Shown here: positions 35,622 to 46,696 of the stretch, one piece after another
Numbering within the stretch: position 1 is the stretch's first letter
How the letters are laid out: each line of letters starts with the position of its first letter
Assembly: GCA_963802765.1 (NCBI GenBank)
Contig: CAWDJZ010000018.1
Location: 89,612-153,611, forward strand
DNA length: 64,000 nt
Direction: 5' to 3'
Source: Gaiellasilicea sp963802765
GTDB taxonomy: Bacteria; Actinomycetota; Thermoleophilia; Gaiellales; Gaiellaceae
Notes under the pieces: model-generated
What the model was told of the DNA's origin: nothing
The model's input: the letters and a program-made list of their open reading frames with translations, nothing else
Databases searched by the model: none
Translations under genes and position numbers: made by a program

Positions 35622-37688
35622 CACGATCACCTGGTTGCCGTCGACGGCCACTCGCCAGGAGCGGCCGAGCGCCGGTACTCCGTCGAGCTCCAGGCCGTCG
35701 AGCCACTCCGGTGCGGCCGTCTGGGTCGAGCGAAGCTCGCCCGCAACCGGGTCCGGGTCGAGCCCGAGCAGGAGCCGCAGCAGCAGCACGGGCGTCCCCG
35801 CCGCCCAGGCCTGCGGCCTTGCCGCCGTCGGATAGGCGATCGGGAACGGGGTCTCGTGGCGGTCGAACCCCGCGAACACCTCGGGCAGCGACCAGGTGAA
35901 GTAGCGCGACGCCTCGAGCAGCGTGGCGGCGATCCGTTCCACGTCGCCCGGCCGCCCCGCCCGGCCGAGCCCCCACGCGCCGAGCGACGTGTCGTGCGGC
36001 CAAACGGTGCCGTTGTGGTAGCTGAGCGGGTTGTAGGCCGCGTCGCCGGTCGACATCGTCCGGATCCCCCAGCCGGACCAGAGCTCGTCTCCCATCAGGC
36101 GGCTCGCCACCGCCTCGGCCCGCGCGGGCGGGACGATGCCGCTCCAGAGCAGATGGCCGACGTTCGAGCAGAGCGCGTCGACGGGACGCTTCTCCCCGTC
36201 CAGTGCGAGCGCGTAGTAGCCCCCACGCGCCTCGACCCAGAACTGCTCGTTGAAGCGGCGCCGCAGGTCTTCCGCCTCGGCCTCGAGGCGGTCCGCGAGA
36301 GCGGCGTCCGACCAGACCTCGCGCGCCAGCTCCGCGAGCCGCAGCTTCGCGTCGAAGGTGTAGCCCTGCACCTCCGCAGGCGCGATCGGCGGCCGCGCGA
36401 ACGCGCCGTCATGGAAGCGCTGCGAGTCGCCGGAGTCCTTCCACGACTGATTCTCGAGCCCGCGCAGCGTCCGCCGCTCGTACTCGACGAAGCCGTCGCC
36501 GTCGCGGTCGCCGTAGTGGTCGATCCAGCCGAGCGCCGCGAGCGCGGGCTCGCGCAGGCGTCCGACGAGCTCGTCGTCGCCGGTCCAGCGCCACACCTCC
36601 GAGAGCAGCACGAGGAAGAGCGGCGTCGCGTCGACGCTGCCGTAGTAGGTGCGGAACCATGTCTGGGCCGCGCGGCCGCGGCGCAGCTCATGGAGGATCT
36701 TGCCCGGCTCGGCGTCGATCGAGGGGTCGTCCTCGTGCGCCTGGAGCGCGGCGAGCGCGTCGAGCGAAGCGGTTGCGAGCTCCGGGCCGAGCAGCATCGT
36801 CTGCAGGCTCGTGATCAGCGTGTCGCGGCCGAACACCGTCATGAACCAGGGCATCCCCGCGGCGGGCAGCATCCCGATCCCGTCGTCCGTGCGCATGCGG
36901 AGCGCGGCGAGGTCGGCGACCGACTGCATGAACGAGTGGCGGAGGTCGTCGCTCGCGGTGCGCAGCCGCGGCACACGAAGGTGCCACGCCGCGAGCGAGT
37001 CGCGGACGCGATCACGCTCTTCGCCGAAGCGGTGTGCGACCGCGTGCGGCGCAGCCTCGTCGCCCATGAGCGACGGGACGACGTCGACCCGCAGCTCCCA
37101 CTGCTCGCGCGGCTCCAGCTCGAGCGCGAAGCGAACGCGCGAATCGTCGACGTCCCCCGGCTGCGAGAACAACACCTGCGTCTTGGCGCCGCCTGCGGCC
37201 GCCTCCTCGAGGACGAGCTGGTTCGCCGAAGGGTCGAAGCGCGCGTCGGCCGGCGGGGGAAGCGGTCTCGCGGTCTCGGGATGACCGAGCGAGAAGTCGT
37301 GCTCCTTGACCGTGATGATGTCCGCGAAGTCCGTGCCGACGTCGAGCCCGAGCTCGAACGCGAGCGGCCCGTTGCTCTCGTTGCGCAGGACGAGGCGGTC
37401 CTGCATCCCCTCGCCGACGAAACGCTCGCGCGCGATCGAGAGCGCGTCCTGGGGCAACCGGCCCCGCACCACGGGGTTGCGCAGGTAGAAGGCGGCCGAG
37501 AAGTACTCGACCTTGCCCGACGAGAGCAGCAGCGGCCGCGCGCCGTCGATGGACAGCTCGAGCCTCGAGAGGAAGCGCGTGTCCTCGGCGAAGAGCCCGC
37601 TCGTGCGGCCGTCGAGATCGCCGATCTCGTCGCAGATGCAGAACGTCGACCCTTCCAGGATTGTCAGCCCTACGGCCACCCTCGTCAC
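35616..37688 (-). CDS. glycogen-debranching-type amylo-alpha-1,6-glucosidase
   Basis: A 690-residue protein. The N-terminal GDE domain (TILEGSTFCICDEIGDLDGRTSGLFAEDTRFLSRLELSIDG) covers about residues 1-230; the C-terminal (alpha/alpha)6 barrel holds GMPWFMTVFGRDTLITSLQTMLL, a catalytic-type WKDSGDSQRF motif, and YNPLSYHNGTVWPHDTSLGAWGL near the end. This is the actinobacterial amylo-alpha-1,6-glucosidase-like family acting on branched glucans or related sugars. GTG 37688 overlaps the stop of the upstream SDR (GTGA), so the two are coupled. Intact. Confidence 0.88.
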   Translation of the reverse strand: MTRVAVGLTILEGSTFCICDEIGDLDGRTSGLFAEDTRFLSRLELSIDGARPLLLSSGKVEYFSAAFYLRNPVVRGRLPQDALSIARERFVGEGMQDRLVLRNESNGPLAFELGLDVGTDFADIITVKEHDFSLGHPETARPLPPPADARFDPSANQLVLEEAAAGGAKTQVLFSQPGDVDDSRVRFALELEPREQWELRVDVVPSLMGDEAAPHAVAHRFGEERDRVRDSLAAWHLRVPRLRTASDDLRHSFMQSVADLAALRMRTDDGIGMLPAAGMPWFMTVFGRDTLITSLQTMLLGPELATASLDALAALQAHEDDPSIDAEPGKILHELRRGRAAQTWFRTYYGSVDATPLFLVLLSEVWRWTGDDELVGRLREPALAALGWIDHYGDRDGDGFVEYERRTLRGLENQSWKDSGDSQRFHDGAFARPPIAPAEVQGYTFDAKLRLAELAREVWSDAALADRLEAEAEDLRRRFNEQFWVEARGGYYALALDGEKRPVDALCSNVGHLLWSGIVPPARAEAVASRLMGDELWSGWGIRTMSTGDAAYNPLSYHNGTVWPHDTSLGAWGLGRAGRPGDVERIAATLLEASRYFTWSLPEVFAGFDRHETPFPIAYPTAARPQAWAAGTPVLLLRLLLGLDPDPVAGELRSTQTAAPEWLDGLELDGVPALGRSWRVAVDGNQVIVL

Positions 37689-38423
37689 TCCTCGCGGAGA
37701 ATGCGGGCTCCCGAGGACTGCGCGAGCGCGGTCACCACGATCTCGTCGACGTTGACATGCGGCGGGCGCGTGAGCGCGAAGAGGACGCACTCCGCAACCT
37801 CCTCCGGACGGACCGGCCCCCCGAGCGCAACCTTGTCGTAGACGGCGCTCGCCTTCTCCTCGTCGCCCCTGAAGCGGACACGCGAGAAGTCGGTCTGCAC
37901 GAGACCGGGCGCGACGTTGGTGATGCGGATCGGCCGACCGAGCAGATCCTCCCGCAGCGCCCGCGTGAAGCCGTGCACCGCGAACTTCGAGGTCACGTAG
38001 AGCGAGCCGTTCGGGTACGCCGCACTTCCCGGCGACCGAGCCCATGTTGACGATGTGCCCGCCGTCTCGGAGGTGCGGCAGGCAGAGGCGTGTCATCCGG
38101 ATCAGGCCGTGCACGTTCGTCTCGAGCACGACCTCCTCGTCCTCTTCCGTCGAGTCGTCGAACGGATCGCGCCCGAGCGCGAGCCCCGCGTTGTTGACGA
38201 GGACGTCCACCCCGCCGAGGTGTTCGACGGCCGTCGCTACAAAGCGCTCGCAGCTCGCCGGATCGGTGACGTCGAGCTCGAGCGCGACCTCCGCCTCCAC
38301 CCGGTCGACCCGCCGCGCGCCGCCCGCGACCCTGGCGCCGGCGTCGCGCAGCGCGCGGGCGATCGCGGCGCCGATCCCGCTCGAGGCGCCGGTGACGATC
38401 GCCGTCTTCCCGGCCAGGCTCAC
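37685..38423 (-). CDS. short-chain dehydrogenase/reductase (frameshifted)
   Basis: About 245 residues, classical SDR. Cofactor motif TGASSGIGAA (residues 11-20), NNAG in VLVNNAGLALG, IVNMGSVAG with the catalytic serine, and the frame changes near 38028. The continuation reads YPNGSLYVTSKFAVHGF (catalytic YxxxK), then APGLVQTDFSRVRF. Start ATG 38423. Co-transcribed with the debranching enzyme. Substrate unknown. Confidence 0.88.
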
Positions 38424-38440
38424 GGGGCCAGCCTAACGGC

Positions 38441-38731
38441 GCGCGACACCCCGTCCGTCGCGGACGTGTCGGGGCCAGGACCCACCACGTCCCTCGCGGA
38501 CGTGTCGGGGTCAGAGCCCCACACGTCCGCAGCGGCCGGTGCGCTGGAAGCGCTCAGCGGCGAGCTCCGTCGCCTCAGCGCGTGCTCGGCGAGCTGTTAC
38601 CGGCGCGACGCAACGCGTCCGTCGTGGACGTGTCGGGGCCAGGACCCACCACGTCCCTCGCGGACATGTCGGGGTCAGAGCCCACATGTCCGCTGCGGCC
38701 GGCTGCGCGGGAAGCGCTCAGCGGGCGAGCT
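38441..38731. repeat. direct duplication of a 125-bp palindrome-bearing unit
   Basis: Two copies, about 38441-38564 and 38603-38731, are about 90% alike. Each has a GGACGTGTCGGGGCCAGGAC half and a second unit in which GCGGACGTGT and GGGG pair with CCCC and ACACGTCCGC (copy 1, 38496-38530; copy 2 carries compensating C-to-T/G-to-A changes, GGACATGT/ACATGTCC). Copy 2 extends into the 3' end of the CDF gene (38718), so the unit includes that gene end; copy 1 carries a relic of it. There is no other gene in this 294-base gap. Confidence 0.8.
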
Positions 38732-39585
38732 TGATCAGGCCCGGGGCGTGCTCGACCTGAAGCGTGGTGTGCGTCAGGTCGAACCGCTCCCGCAGGAGCA
38801 CCTCGAGCTCGCGCCGGATCGCATGACAGTCTGCGCCGGCCGCGACGAGCACGTGCGCCGAGAGCGCCGGAAAGCCGGACGTGATCGTCCAGAGGTGCAG
38901 GTCGTGGACGCCGACGACGCCGTCGGTAGAGGCGATCGCGGCGCCGACCTCGCGGGCGTCCATCCCGGCGGGCGCTCCCTCGAGGAGGACGCCGATCGTC
39001 TCGCGCAGGACCCCGAAGGTGCTCGACGACGACGAGCACGCCGATCACGAGGCCCGCGAGGGGGTCGGCGTAGGGCCAGCCGGTCGTGAGCACGACGAGG
39101 CCGGCGAGGACGACGCCGGCCGACGACGCGAGGTCGGCGAGCACGTGCAGCCTCGCCGCACGCACGTTCAGCCCCGAGCCGGCGCCGTGCAGCACGCGCG
39201 CGGCGGCGAGGTTCACGGCCAGGCCGGCGACACCGGCCGCGAGCACCCAGCCGCCCGTGACGCCCGGCGGGTCGGAGAGCCGGCCGATCGCCTCCCAGAC
39301 GATCCAGAGACCGAGCACGACGAGCACCACCGCATTGGCGAGCGCCGCGAGCACCTCGGCCCGCCGCCAGCCGAAGCTCCGGTCGGGCGTGGCCGGGCGC
39401 AGCGCGAGCCAGGCGGCGAAGAGCGCCAGGCCGAGCGCGAGTGCATCCGACAGCATGTGCGCCGCGTCGGCGAGGAGGGCGAGCGAGCCCGCCACAACCC
39501 CGGTGAATGCCTCGACGCCGGCGAAGCCGAGCACCAGCGCGAGGGCGGTTGCGAGCGCCTTCCTCTCTCCCCCATGCGTGTGCAC
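38718..39585 (-). CDS. cation diffusion facilitator (CDF) metal exporter (frameshifted)
   Basis: About 289 residues, 6 membrane helices. First metal site HAGSLALLADAAHMLSDALAL-like: SLALLADAAHMLSDALALG (HxxxD pair, histidine and aspartate visible), SFGWRRAEVLAALANA after it, and DPLAGLVIGVLVV in the last helix. The frame changes near 39015, then VLRETIGVLLEGAPAG, MDAREVGAAIAST, GVHDLHLWTITSGF form the cytoplasmic domain. It exports Zn2+ or Co2+ for H+. Start GTG 39585. Confidence 0.88.
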
Positions 39586-39621
39586 GCGGCGAGCGTAGCG
39601 CGGCGGATTCGGCAACCCGTT

Positions 39622-39627
39622 TATGAT
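39622..39627 (+). promoter_or_regulatory. putative -10 element of the sugar ABC operon, leaderless
   Basis: TATGAT ends 6 bases before the GTG at 39634, so the transcript would start on the start codon. It lies in the 48-base gap shared with the divergent CDF gene. Confidence 0.5.
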
Positions 39628-39633
39628 CGGCAC

Positions 39634-40853
<1,220 letters not shown>

Positions 40854-40857
<4 letters not shown>

Positions 40858-42183
40858 AGAGGCATCACTGGCAGCTGCTGGCGTTGCTGCTGACGCTCGT
40901 CCTGGCCGTGTTCGCGGCCGGCTGCGGCGGGGACGACGACGATGAGGCCGGGGGCGCAACGACAGCCGGGGAGGAGACGACGGCCGAGGCCGTCTCCGGG
41001 ACCGTGTCGGTGATGGCCGTCTGGACCGGCCCCGAGCAGGCGTCGTTCCAGGCCGTCCTGGACGGCTTCGAGGAGGCGAACCCGGACGTCACCGTCAACT
41101 ACACCTCGGCCGGCGACCAGCTGCCGACGCAGCTCTCGACCGCCGTCGAGGGTGGAAACCCGCCCGACGTCGCGGTGCTGCCGCAGCCGGGCTTGATGCG
41201 GGACTTCGCCGAGAAGGACGCGTTGAAGCCGCTCGACTTCGCGGAGCAGGACGTCGAGACGAACCTGGGCGAGTCGGCGGTCGTGCTCGGCAGCGTCGAC
41301 GACGTCCTCTACGGCTTCCTCTTCAAGGCGGCCAACAAGTCGACCGTCTGGTACAACGTCGGCGCCTTCGAGGACGCGGGCGTGGAGCCGCCGGAGACCT
41401 GGGAGGACTTCCTCGCAGCGGCCGAGACGGTCAACGCCTCCGGCCTGCCGGCCTACTCGATCGGCGGCGCGGACGGCTGGACGCTCACCGACCTGTTCGA
41501 GAACATCTACCTCCGCACGGCGGGGGCCGAGAAGTACGACCAGCTCTCGACGCACGAGATTCCGTGGACCGACCAGTCGGTCAAGGACGCGCTCACCGAG
41601 ATGGCCAAGATCGTCGGCGACGGCGACAACATCGTCGGTGGCACGGCGGGCGCGCTTCAGACGGACTTCCCGACCTCGGTGTCGAACGTCTTCGCCGCGA
41701 CGCCGAAGGGGGCGCAGGTGATCGAGGGCGACTTCGTGCCGGGCGTCGTCGAACACGGCCTCGAGCCGGAGACGGACTTCAACGTCTTCGCCTTCCCGCC
41801 GATCGGCGAGTCGGGCAACGTCGTCGTCGGCGGCGGCGACACCGTCGTCATGTTCGAGGACAGTCCGGCCGCACAGGCGCTTGATCAAGTACCTGACGAG
41901 CGCCGAGGCAGCGGAGATCTGGGCGGAGCGTGGCGGCTTCGCGACGCTGAACCAGGACGTGGACGCGAGCGTCTACCCCGACCCGATCACCGAGACAACC
42001 GCCGGGGCGCTCGCCGAGGCCGAGGTCTTCCGCTTCGACCTCTCCGACCTGCAGCCGGCGGCGTTCGGCGGCACGGTCGGCCAGGGCCTGTTCAAGCTGT
42101 TCCAGGACTTCGTCGAGAACCCCGACAACATCGACGGCATCACGCAACAGATGGAGACGGCCGCAGCGGAGGCGTTCGGCTAA
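40854..42183 (+). CDS. sugar-binding lipoprotein of the ABC importer (frameshifted)
   Basis: A family 1 solute-binding protein of about 442 residues. The signal peptide ends in a lipobox AAGC with C24, followed by an acidic linker (GGDDDDEAGG). Core blocks are VMAVWTGPEQASFQAVLDGFEEANPDVTV-like and NPPDVAVLPQPG, NVVVGGGDTVVMFEDSP. One extra base near 41880 shifts the frame; IKYLTSAEAAEIWAERGGFAT then follows to the stop at 42183. Expected ligand: an oligosaccharide such as a maltose/trehalose-type sugar, by family only. Confidence 0.87.
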
Positions 42184-42187
42184 GACG

Positions 42188-43530
42188 ATGAGCGTCGCCG
42201 GCCAACCGCCGGTCGTCGCACCACCCGAGCCCGGCGTCGAGCCCGGCCGCTGGCGCAAGCACGCGCTGGCGGCCGGGTTCCTCGCCCCCGCCGCGGTCTT
42301 CCTCCTGGTCTGGATCGTCTATCCGACCCTCTCGACGATCAAGCGCAGCTTCTACGACCGCTCGAACGAGGAGTTCGTCTGGTTCGACAACTACGTGGAG
42401 ATGTTCACGAACGACGTCATCTTCCGGTCGATCGTCAACAACCTCCTCTGGCTCGCGATCGTCCCGGTCCTCGTCACGGTGATCGGGCTCATCTTCGCCG
42501 TCCTCACGGAGCGGGTCAGCTGGTCGGTCGCGTTCAAGACGGCCGTCTTCATGCCGATGGCCATCTCCGCCTTCGCCGCCGGGATCACGTGGCGGATCGT
42601 CTACATCAAGGAGCCCGACCAGGGCGCGCTCAACGCGGGCATCTCCGCGGCGAAAGACGCGTTCAGCGAGTCCGGCGTCCTCACGCAGGCACGACCCTCG
42701 ACCGACGACGTGACGGGCACGACGGAGTCGGGGTTCGCGCTCGAGGACGAGGTCGCGCCGGGCGACGTGGCCCTGTTCGGGCTGACCGCGATCCGCAGCG
42801 GCGAGATCTCCCCAGGACGCCGTTCAGGCGGTTCGGCCCGAGCCCCTCCAGGGAGGGATCACCGGCGTCGTCTGGAGAGACTTCAAGCCCGGCGGCGGCA
42901 CGCCCGGCGAGGTCGAGAGCGAGGAGGTCGGGATACCCGGCGTGACCGTCGACCTGGTCGCGGCACGGCGCGACGTGACGATCAGAGTACCGTCACAACC
43001 GAGGACGGACGGCACGTTCGCGTTCGAGGAGGTCGAGGACGGCGAGTACCGGGTCTCGATCAGCTCGCAGCACCTTCGCGGAACCGTTCGCCGGCGTCAG
43101 CTGGCTCGGCCCGAAGCTGGTCACACCCGCGATCATGATCGCCTACCTCTGGATCTGGGCCGGGTTCTCGATGGTCGTGATCGCAGCCGGCCTCGCCGCG
43201 ATCCCGCGCGACACGCTGGAGGCGGCGCGCACCGACGGCGCAACCGAGTGGCAGGTCTTCCGACGCGTCACCGTCCCGCTGCTCGCGCCCGTGCTGACGG
43301 TGGTCTTCATCACGATGCTGATCAACGTCCTCAAGGTCTTCGACATCGTCATCGCGATCGCGCCCGGCTCGGTCCAGGACGACGCGACCGTGATGGCGCT
43401 GCAGATGTGGCGCACCGCCTTCGGCGGCTCGAACGACTTCGGCGTCGGCTCCGCGATCGCCGTCCTCATCTTCCTGTTCGTGATCCCGATCCTGCTCCTC
43501 AACATCCGCCGCTTCCGGAGGGAGGGCTAG
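42188..43530 (+). CDS. MalF-type ABC sugar permease with large inserted extracytoplasmic domain (frameshifted)
   Basis: About 447 codons, longer than the usual 290-320. Helices: 1 (about residues 29-50), then NNLLWLAIVPVLVTVIGLIF and AFKTAVFMPMAISAFAAGITW. From about residue 145 to 310 a non-membrane insertion follows, with ITGVVWRDFKPGG, VGIPGVTVDLVAARRD and DGTFAFEEVEDGEYRVSI, a pattern of SdrD-B/carboxypeptidase-regulatory-like beta-sandwich domains. Then MIAYLWIWAGFSMVVI and the EAA loop EAARTDGATEWQVF. Frame changes near 42812 and 43076, and perhaps a pair near 42985. Confidence 0.82.
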
Positions 43531-44421
43531 TGGCCACCGCGGAGGCCGAGCTTCGCGTCCCCGCCAAGCCAGAGGAGAGCACGGGCGCGCGGATCCTCCG
43601 CTGGCTCTCGACGACGCCCGTGCAGATCCTCCTGGTCCTGGTCGGGCTGCTGTGGCTCGTGCCGACCTTCGGGCTCCTGATCACGTCGCTGCTCTCGCCG
43701 AGGGACTTCATCGAGGAGGGCTGGTGGCAGGTCTTCACCGACCCGGGCAAGCTGACCTGGTCGAACTACGACGCGGTGCTGCAGCAACGACGTGATCATG
43801 TCCGCGCTCTGGACGACCGTGCTGATCGCCGTCGGCGGCACGATCCTGCCGATCATCATCGCGGCGTTCGCCGGCTACGCGTTCGCCTGGCTCGAGTTCC
43901 CGGGCCGAGACTGGCTCTTCATCCTCGTCATCGCCCTGCTCGTCGTGCCGATCCAGATGGCGCTGATCCCGATGTTCTCCCTCTACACCGACCTCGGGAT
44001 CTTCGACACGGTGCTGAGCCTGGTCCTCTTCCACACCGCGTTCGGGCTGCCGTTCGCGATCTTCCTGCTGCGCAACTTCTTCATCGGGATCCCGAAGGAC
44101 CTGATGGAGGCGGCGCGGATCGACGGCGCCTCGGAGATGCGGATCTTCCTGCGCCTGATCCTCCCGCTCGGGCTCCCGGCGATCGCCTCGCTGGCGATCT
44201 TCCAGTTCCTCTGGACGTGGAACGACCTGCTCGTCGCCCTGACCTTCGGCCGCGAGACGCAGCCGATCACCGTCGCGATCTTCTCCCAGCTGCGCCAGTT
44301 CGGGGCCAACATCGAGCTGATCGCGCCCGCGACGTTCATCTCGCTGATCATCCCGCTGGCCGTCTTCTTCGCCTTCCAGCGCTACTTCGTCCAGGGCCTC
44401 CTCGCCGGCTCCGTAAAGTAG
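43530..44421 (+). CDS. MalG-type ABC sugar permease (frameshifted)
   Basis: About 296 residues, 6 helices. GTG at 43530 shares its G with the previous TAG stop. Blocks: LLVLVGLLWLVPTFGLLITSLL, then after a one-base change near 43786 IMSALWTTVLIAVGGTILPII, ALLVVPIQMALIPMF, and the EAA loop EAARIDGASEMRIFLRLILPLGLP. The C-terminus AFQRYFVQGLLAGSVK is typical of MalG. Partner of the preceding permease. Confidence 0.88.
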
Positions 44422-44426
44422 GTCGC

Positions 44427-45530
44427 GTGGCAGCGCCGGTGGCGATCGTCGGCTCCGGGCTCGGCGGGTTCGTCGCGTACGCAACGCTGCGCCACGGCGG
44501 GCTCGAGCCGGCCGAGATCGTCGTCTTCGGCGACGAGCCAGATCCGGCCGGCGCCTGGCGGCCCCGCGCGGCCGCGATCCGCCAGCGCTGGATGCGCTCG
44601 GAGAGCGACGGACACTGCTACCCAACCTCCTTTCCGGGGCTCGCCGCGCGCGAGGCGGCGCGCCGCCTCGACCCCGTGCCGCTGCTCCAGACCGTCTCCA
44701 ACCGCTACCGCCCCAGCGTGGCCACGTTCCTCCGCCACATCGAGGAGCTGCGCGCGCGCAGCCGCTGGGACGAGAGCTTCCGCGCCGCCCGGATCGAGCG
44801 CGTCCAGGCAGTCGACGGCGGCTTCGAGCTGGACGCCCACGGCCGCTTCCGCCACATTCTGATCGCGCCCGGTCATCCGGGGCTCGAGCTGCCGCCCGAG
44901 CTCGCAGCCGACCCCCGGGTCGTCCACGCGTACGAGCCCCACGAGTACGCCTCCCGCGTCGCGGTCGTCGGCGCCGGGATGGCCGCGGCGACCGAGTGGC
45001 TCAATGCGCTCGCCGCCGGGGCCGAGGTCGTCTCGGTGCGCCGTCGCGAGCCCGCACGCCGCCCGCTCAACGTCGCCCGGCCGCTCTTCACCAAGCGCGG
45101 CCTGGCCGGTTTCCGCGCCGCCCCGCGGGCCGAGCGCGCCGCGTTGCTGCACGGCCTCGGCGAGGCCTCGTACCCGCCCGGGCGCAGCTGGGACGAACCA
45201 CTCGAGCTCGCGGCGCGCGAGGGCCGTTTCCGCGTCGAAGCGGAGCTGAACGGCGCCGACCAGGTGATCTGCGCGACCGGCTTCCGGCGCGGCTTCACGC
45301 ACGACCCGCTCCTCGCGCGTCTCGTCGCCGAGCACGGGCTCGAGACCGAGGGGCAGTGGATCGTGCTCGCCGACGACTCGACCGTCCCGGCGCTGACGGA
45401 CGAGACCCGGACGCTGTCGCTCGCCGGAGTCCCGGCCCAATGGGCCTTTCCGGCCGCCGACACGCTCGTCGGGATGAAGGTCGCCGCGCGCAGCTTCCGG
45501 CGCAGGATCGAATCGTGTCGTACACGCTGA
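44427..45530 (+). CDS. FAD/NAD(P)-binding oxidoreductase, substrate unknown
   Basis: About 367 residues. N-terminal Rossmann FAD motif GSGLGG (VAIVGSGLGGFVAY), ATG-like CATGFRRGF and a second nucleotide-binding VVGAGMAAATEW near the middle, so it resembles flavin monooxygenase/lysine-hydroxylase-type oxidoreductases. It has RPSVATFLRHIEELRAR, a family helix. GTG 44427 starts 5 bases after the permease stop, and its end overlaps the next gene by 16 bases. Being inside a sugar-transport operon suggests a role in processing the imported compound, an inference. Confidence 0.75.
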   Translation: MAAPVAIVGSGLGGFVAYATLRHGGLEPAEIVVFGDEPDPAGAWRPRAAAIRQRWMRSESDGHCYPTSFPGLAAREAARRLDPVPLLQTVSNRYRPSVATFLRHIEELRARSRWDESFRAARIERVQAVDGGFELDAHGRFRHILIAPGHPGLELPPELAADPRVVHAYEPHEYASRVAVVGAGMAAATEWLNALAAGAEVVSVRRREPARRPLNVARPLFTKRGLAGFRAAPRAERAALLHGLGEASYPPGRSWDEPLELAAREGRFRVEAELNGADQVICATGFRRGFTHDPLLARLVAEHGLETEGQWIVLADDSTVPALTDETRTLSLAGVPAQWAFPAADTLVGMKVAARSFRRRIESCRTR

Positions 45531-46696
45531 GAGGGCGGATCGAGACGCGGCTCGCGGCGGCCGTCCTGCCGGTCGTCGTCGCGGCCGTGCTCTCGCCGCT
45601 CCTGCACAAGTGGTGGCCGCTCGAGCTCGCCGGGTTGATGCTCGTCATCGGGCTGACGCTCGACGTCGCCCTCTATCACCGGCTCTTGCCGTACCAGCCC
45701 GGCTGGACGGCGGTTCCGCTCGGCCTGCTCGAGCTCAGCCTGGTCATGGTCGCCGCCAACGCCCTCGAGCTGAACGCTCCCCTCCGTCCGGCGCTCGCGT
45801 TCTTCGCCGGCTCGTGGCTCGTGCTGCAGGTGCTCGCCCACGCGGGCCTGCCGCTCGCGCGGCTCTCGTGGCCCGAGGACGGCGGCGAGCTCGGGCGACC
45901 CGGCCTGGCACTCTCCGCCGCCGCCCCCCTCGCCGCGCTCGCGATCCTCGGCACGGCGTGGGCGGTCGAGCCGCCGACCGTCCGTCTACCGGCGGGTGTC
46001 CACGAGGGCCCGCTCGTGCTCGACCATGCCCAGACCCTGATCGGCGAAGAGGGTGCGGTCGTCCGAGGCGGCATCGTGATCACCGCCGACGACGTCACCG
46101 TCCGCGACCTGACCGTGCGCGGAGGCACGCACGGGATCGAGGTCGACGGGGCCGACAGCGTCGAGCTCGAGCGGGTCGTCGTCGAGGGCGCCGAGCTGGA
46201 CGGGATCCACGTCCGCCGCGGTCAGGTCGAGATCCGCGACTGCGTCGTCCGCTCACTCCCGTCCGCGTTCGTCCAGGGAATCGACATCTCCTTCGGTTTC
46301 GACCTGGCGCCGAGCGTCGTCGAAGGGTGCACGGTCACCGGCGGCCTCGAGGGCATCGTCACCCACTTCGCGCGCGTGCTCGTGCGGGACAACCACGTCA
46401 GCAACACCGAGCTGCGCGCGATCACGATGACGGAGATGTCGATGGGGAAGATCGAGGACAACGAGGTCGACGGCGCCGTCGGGGTGGGGATCTTCTGCGG
46501 CGACTACTCGCACTGCGAGATCGAGGACAACGCGGTCGCCGACGTCGCCCCCGACCCCGGCTCCGGCGATCGGATGCGGCAGGGAGTCGCGATCCACTCA
46601 CACTTCGGGGCCGAGGCCGAGCTGCGGCGGAACGCGATCACACGCAGCCCGGGCGGGATCGCAGCGTCGGCGGAGGCAACGATCGAGCGCGAATGA
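45515..46696 (+). CDS. membrane-anchored right-handed beta-helix protein
   Basis: A 393-residue protein. The first ~150 residues hold four to five membrane helices (LAAAVLPVVVAAVLSPLL, LAGLMLVIGLTLDVALY, LELSLVMVAANALEL, LAFFAGSWLVLQVLA, LAALAILGTAWAV). The rest is a parallel beta-helix of repeated rungs: GIVITADDVTVRDLTVRGG, GIEVDGADSVELERVVVEG, VEIRDCVVRS, GIVTHFARVLVRDNHVSN. This is the NosD/pectate-lyase-like carbohydrate-binding fold. Rare combination: membrane part at the N-terminus, beta-helix probably outside. Ligand unknown. Confidence 0.75.
   Translation: MSYTLRGRIETRLAAAVLPVVVAAVLSPLLHKWWPLELAGLMLVIGLTLDVALYHRLLPYQPGWTAVPLGLLELSLVMVAANALELNAPLRPALAFFAGSWLVLQVLAHAGLPLARLSWPEDGGELGRPGLALSAAAPLAALAILGTAWAVEPPTVRLPAGVHEGPLVLDHAQTLIGEEGAVVRGGIVITADDVTVRDLTVRGGTHGIEVDGADSVELERVVVEGAELDGIHVRRGQVEIRDCVVRSLPSAFVQGIDISFGFDLAPSVVEGCTVTGGLEGIVTHFARVLVRDNHVSNTELRAITMTEMSMGKIEDNEVDGAVGVGIFCGDYSHCEIEDNAVADVAPDPGSGDRMRQGVAIHSHFGAEAELRRNAITRSPGGIAASAEATIERE

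Noticed and set aside
38441..38731. A CRISPR array.
   Set aside because: Only two copies, spaced ~160 bases, with unequal spacers and palindromic units; no cas genes.
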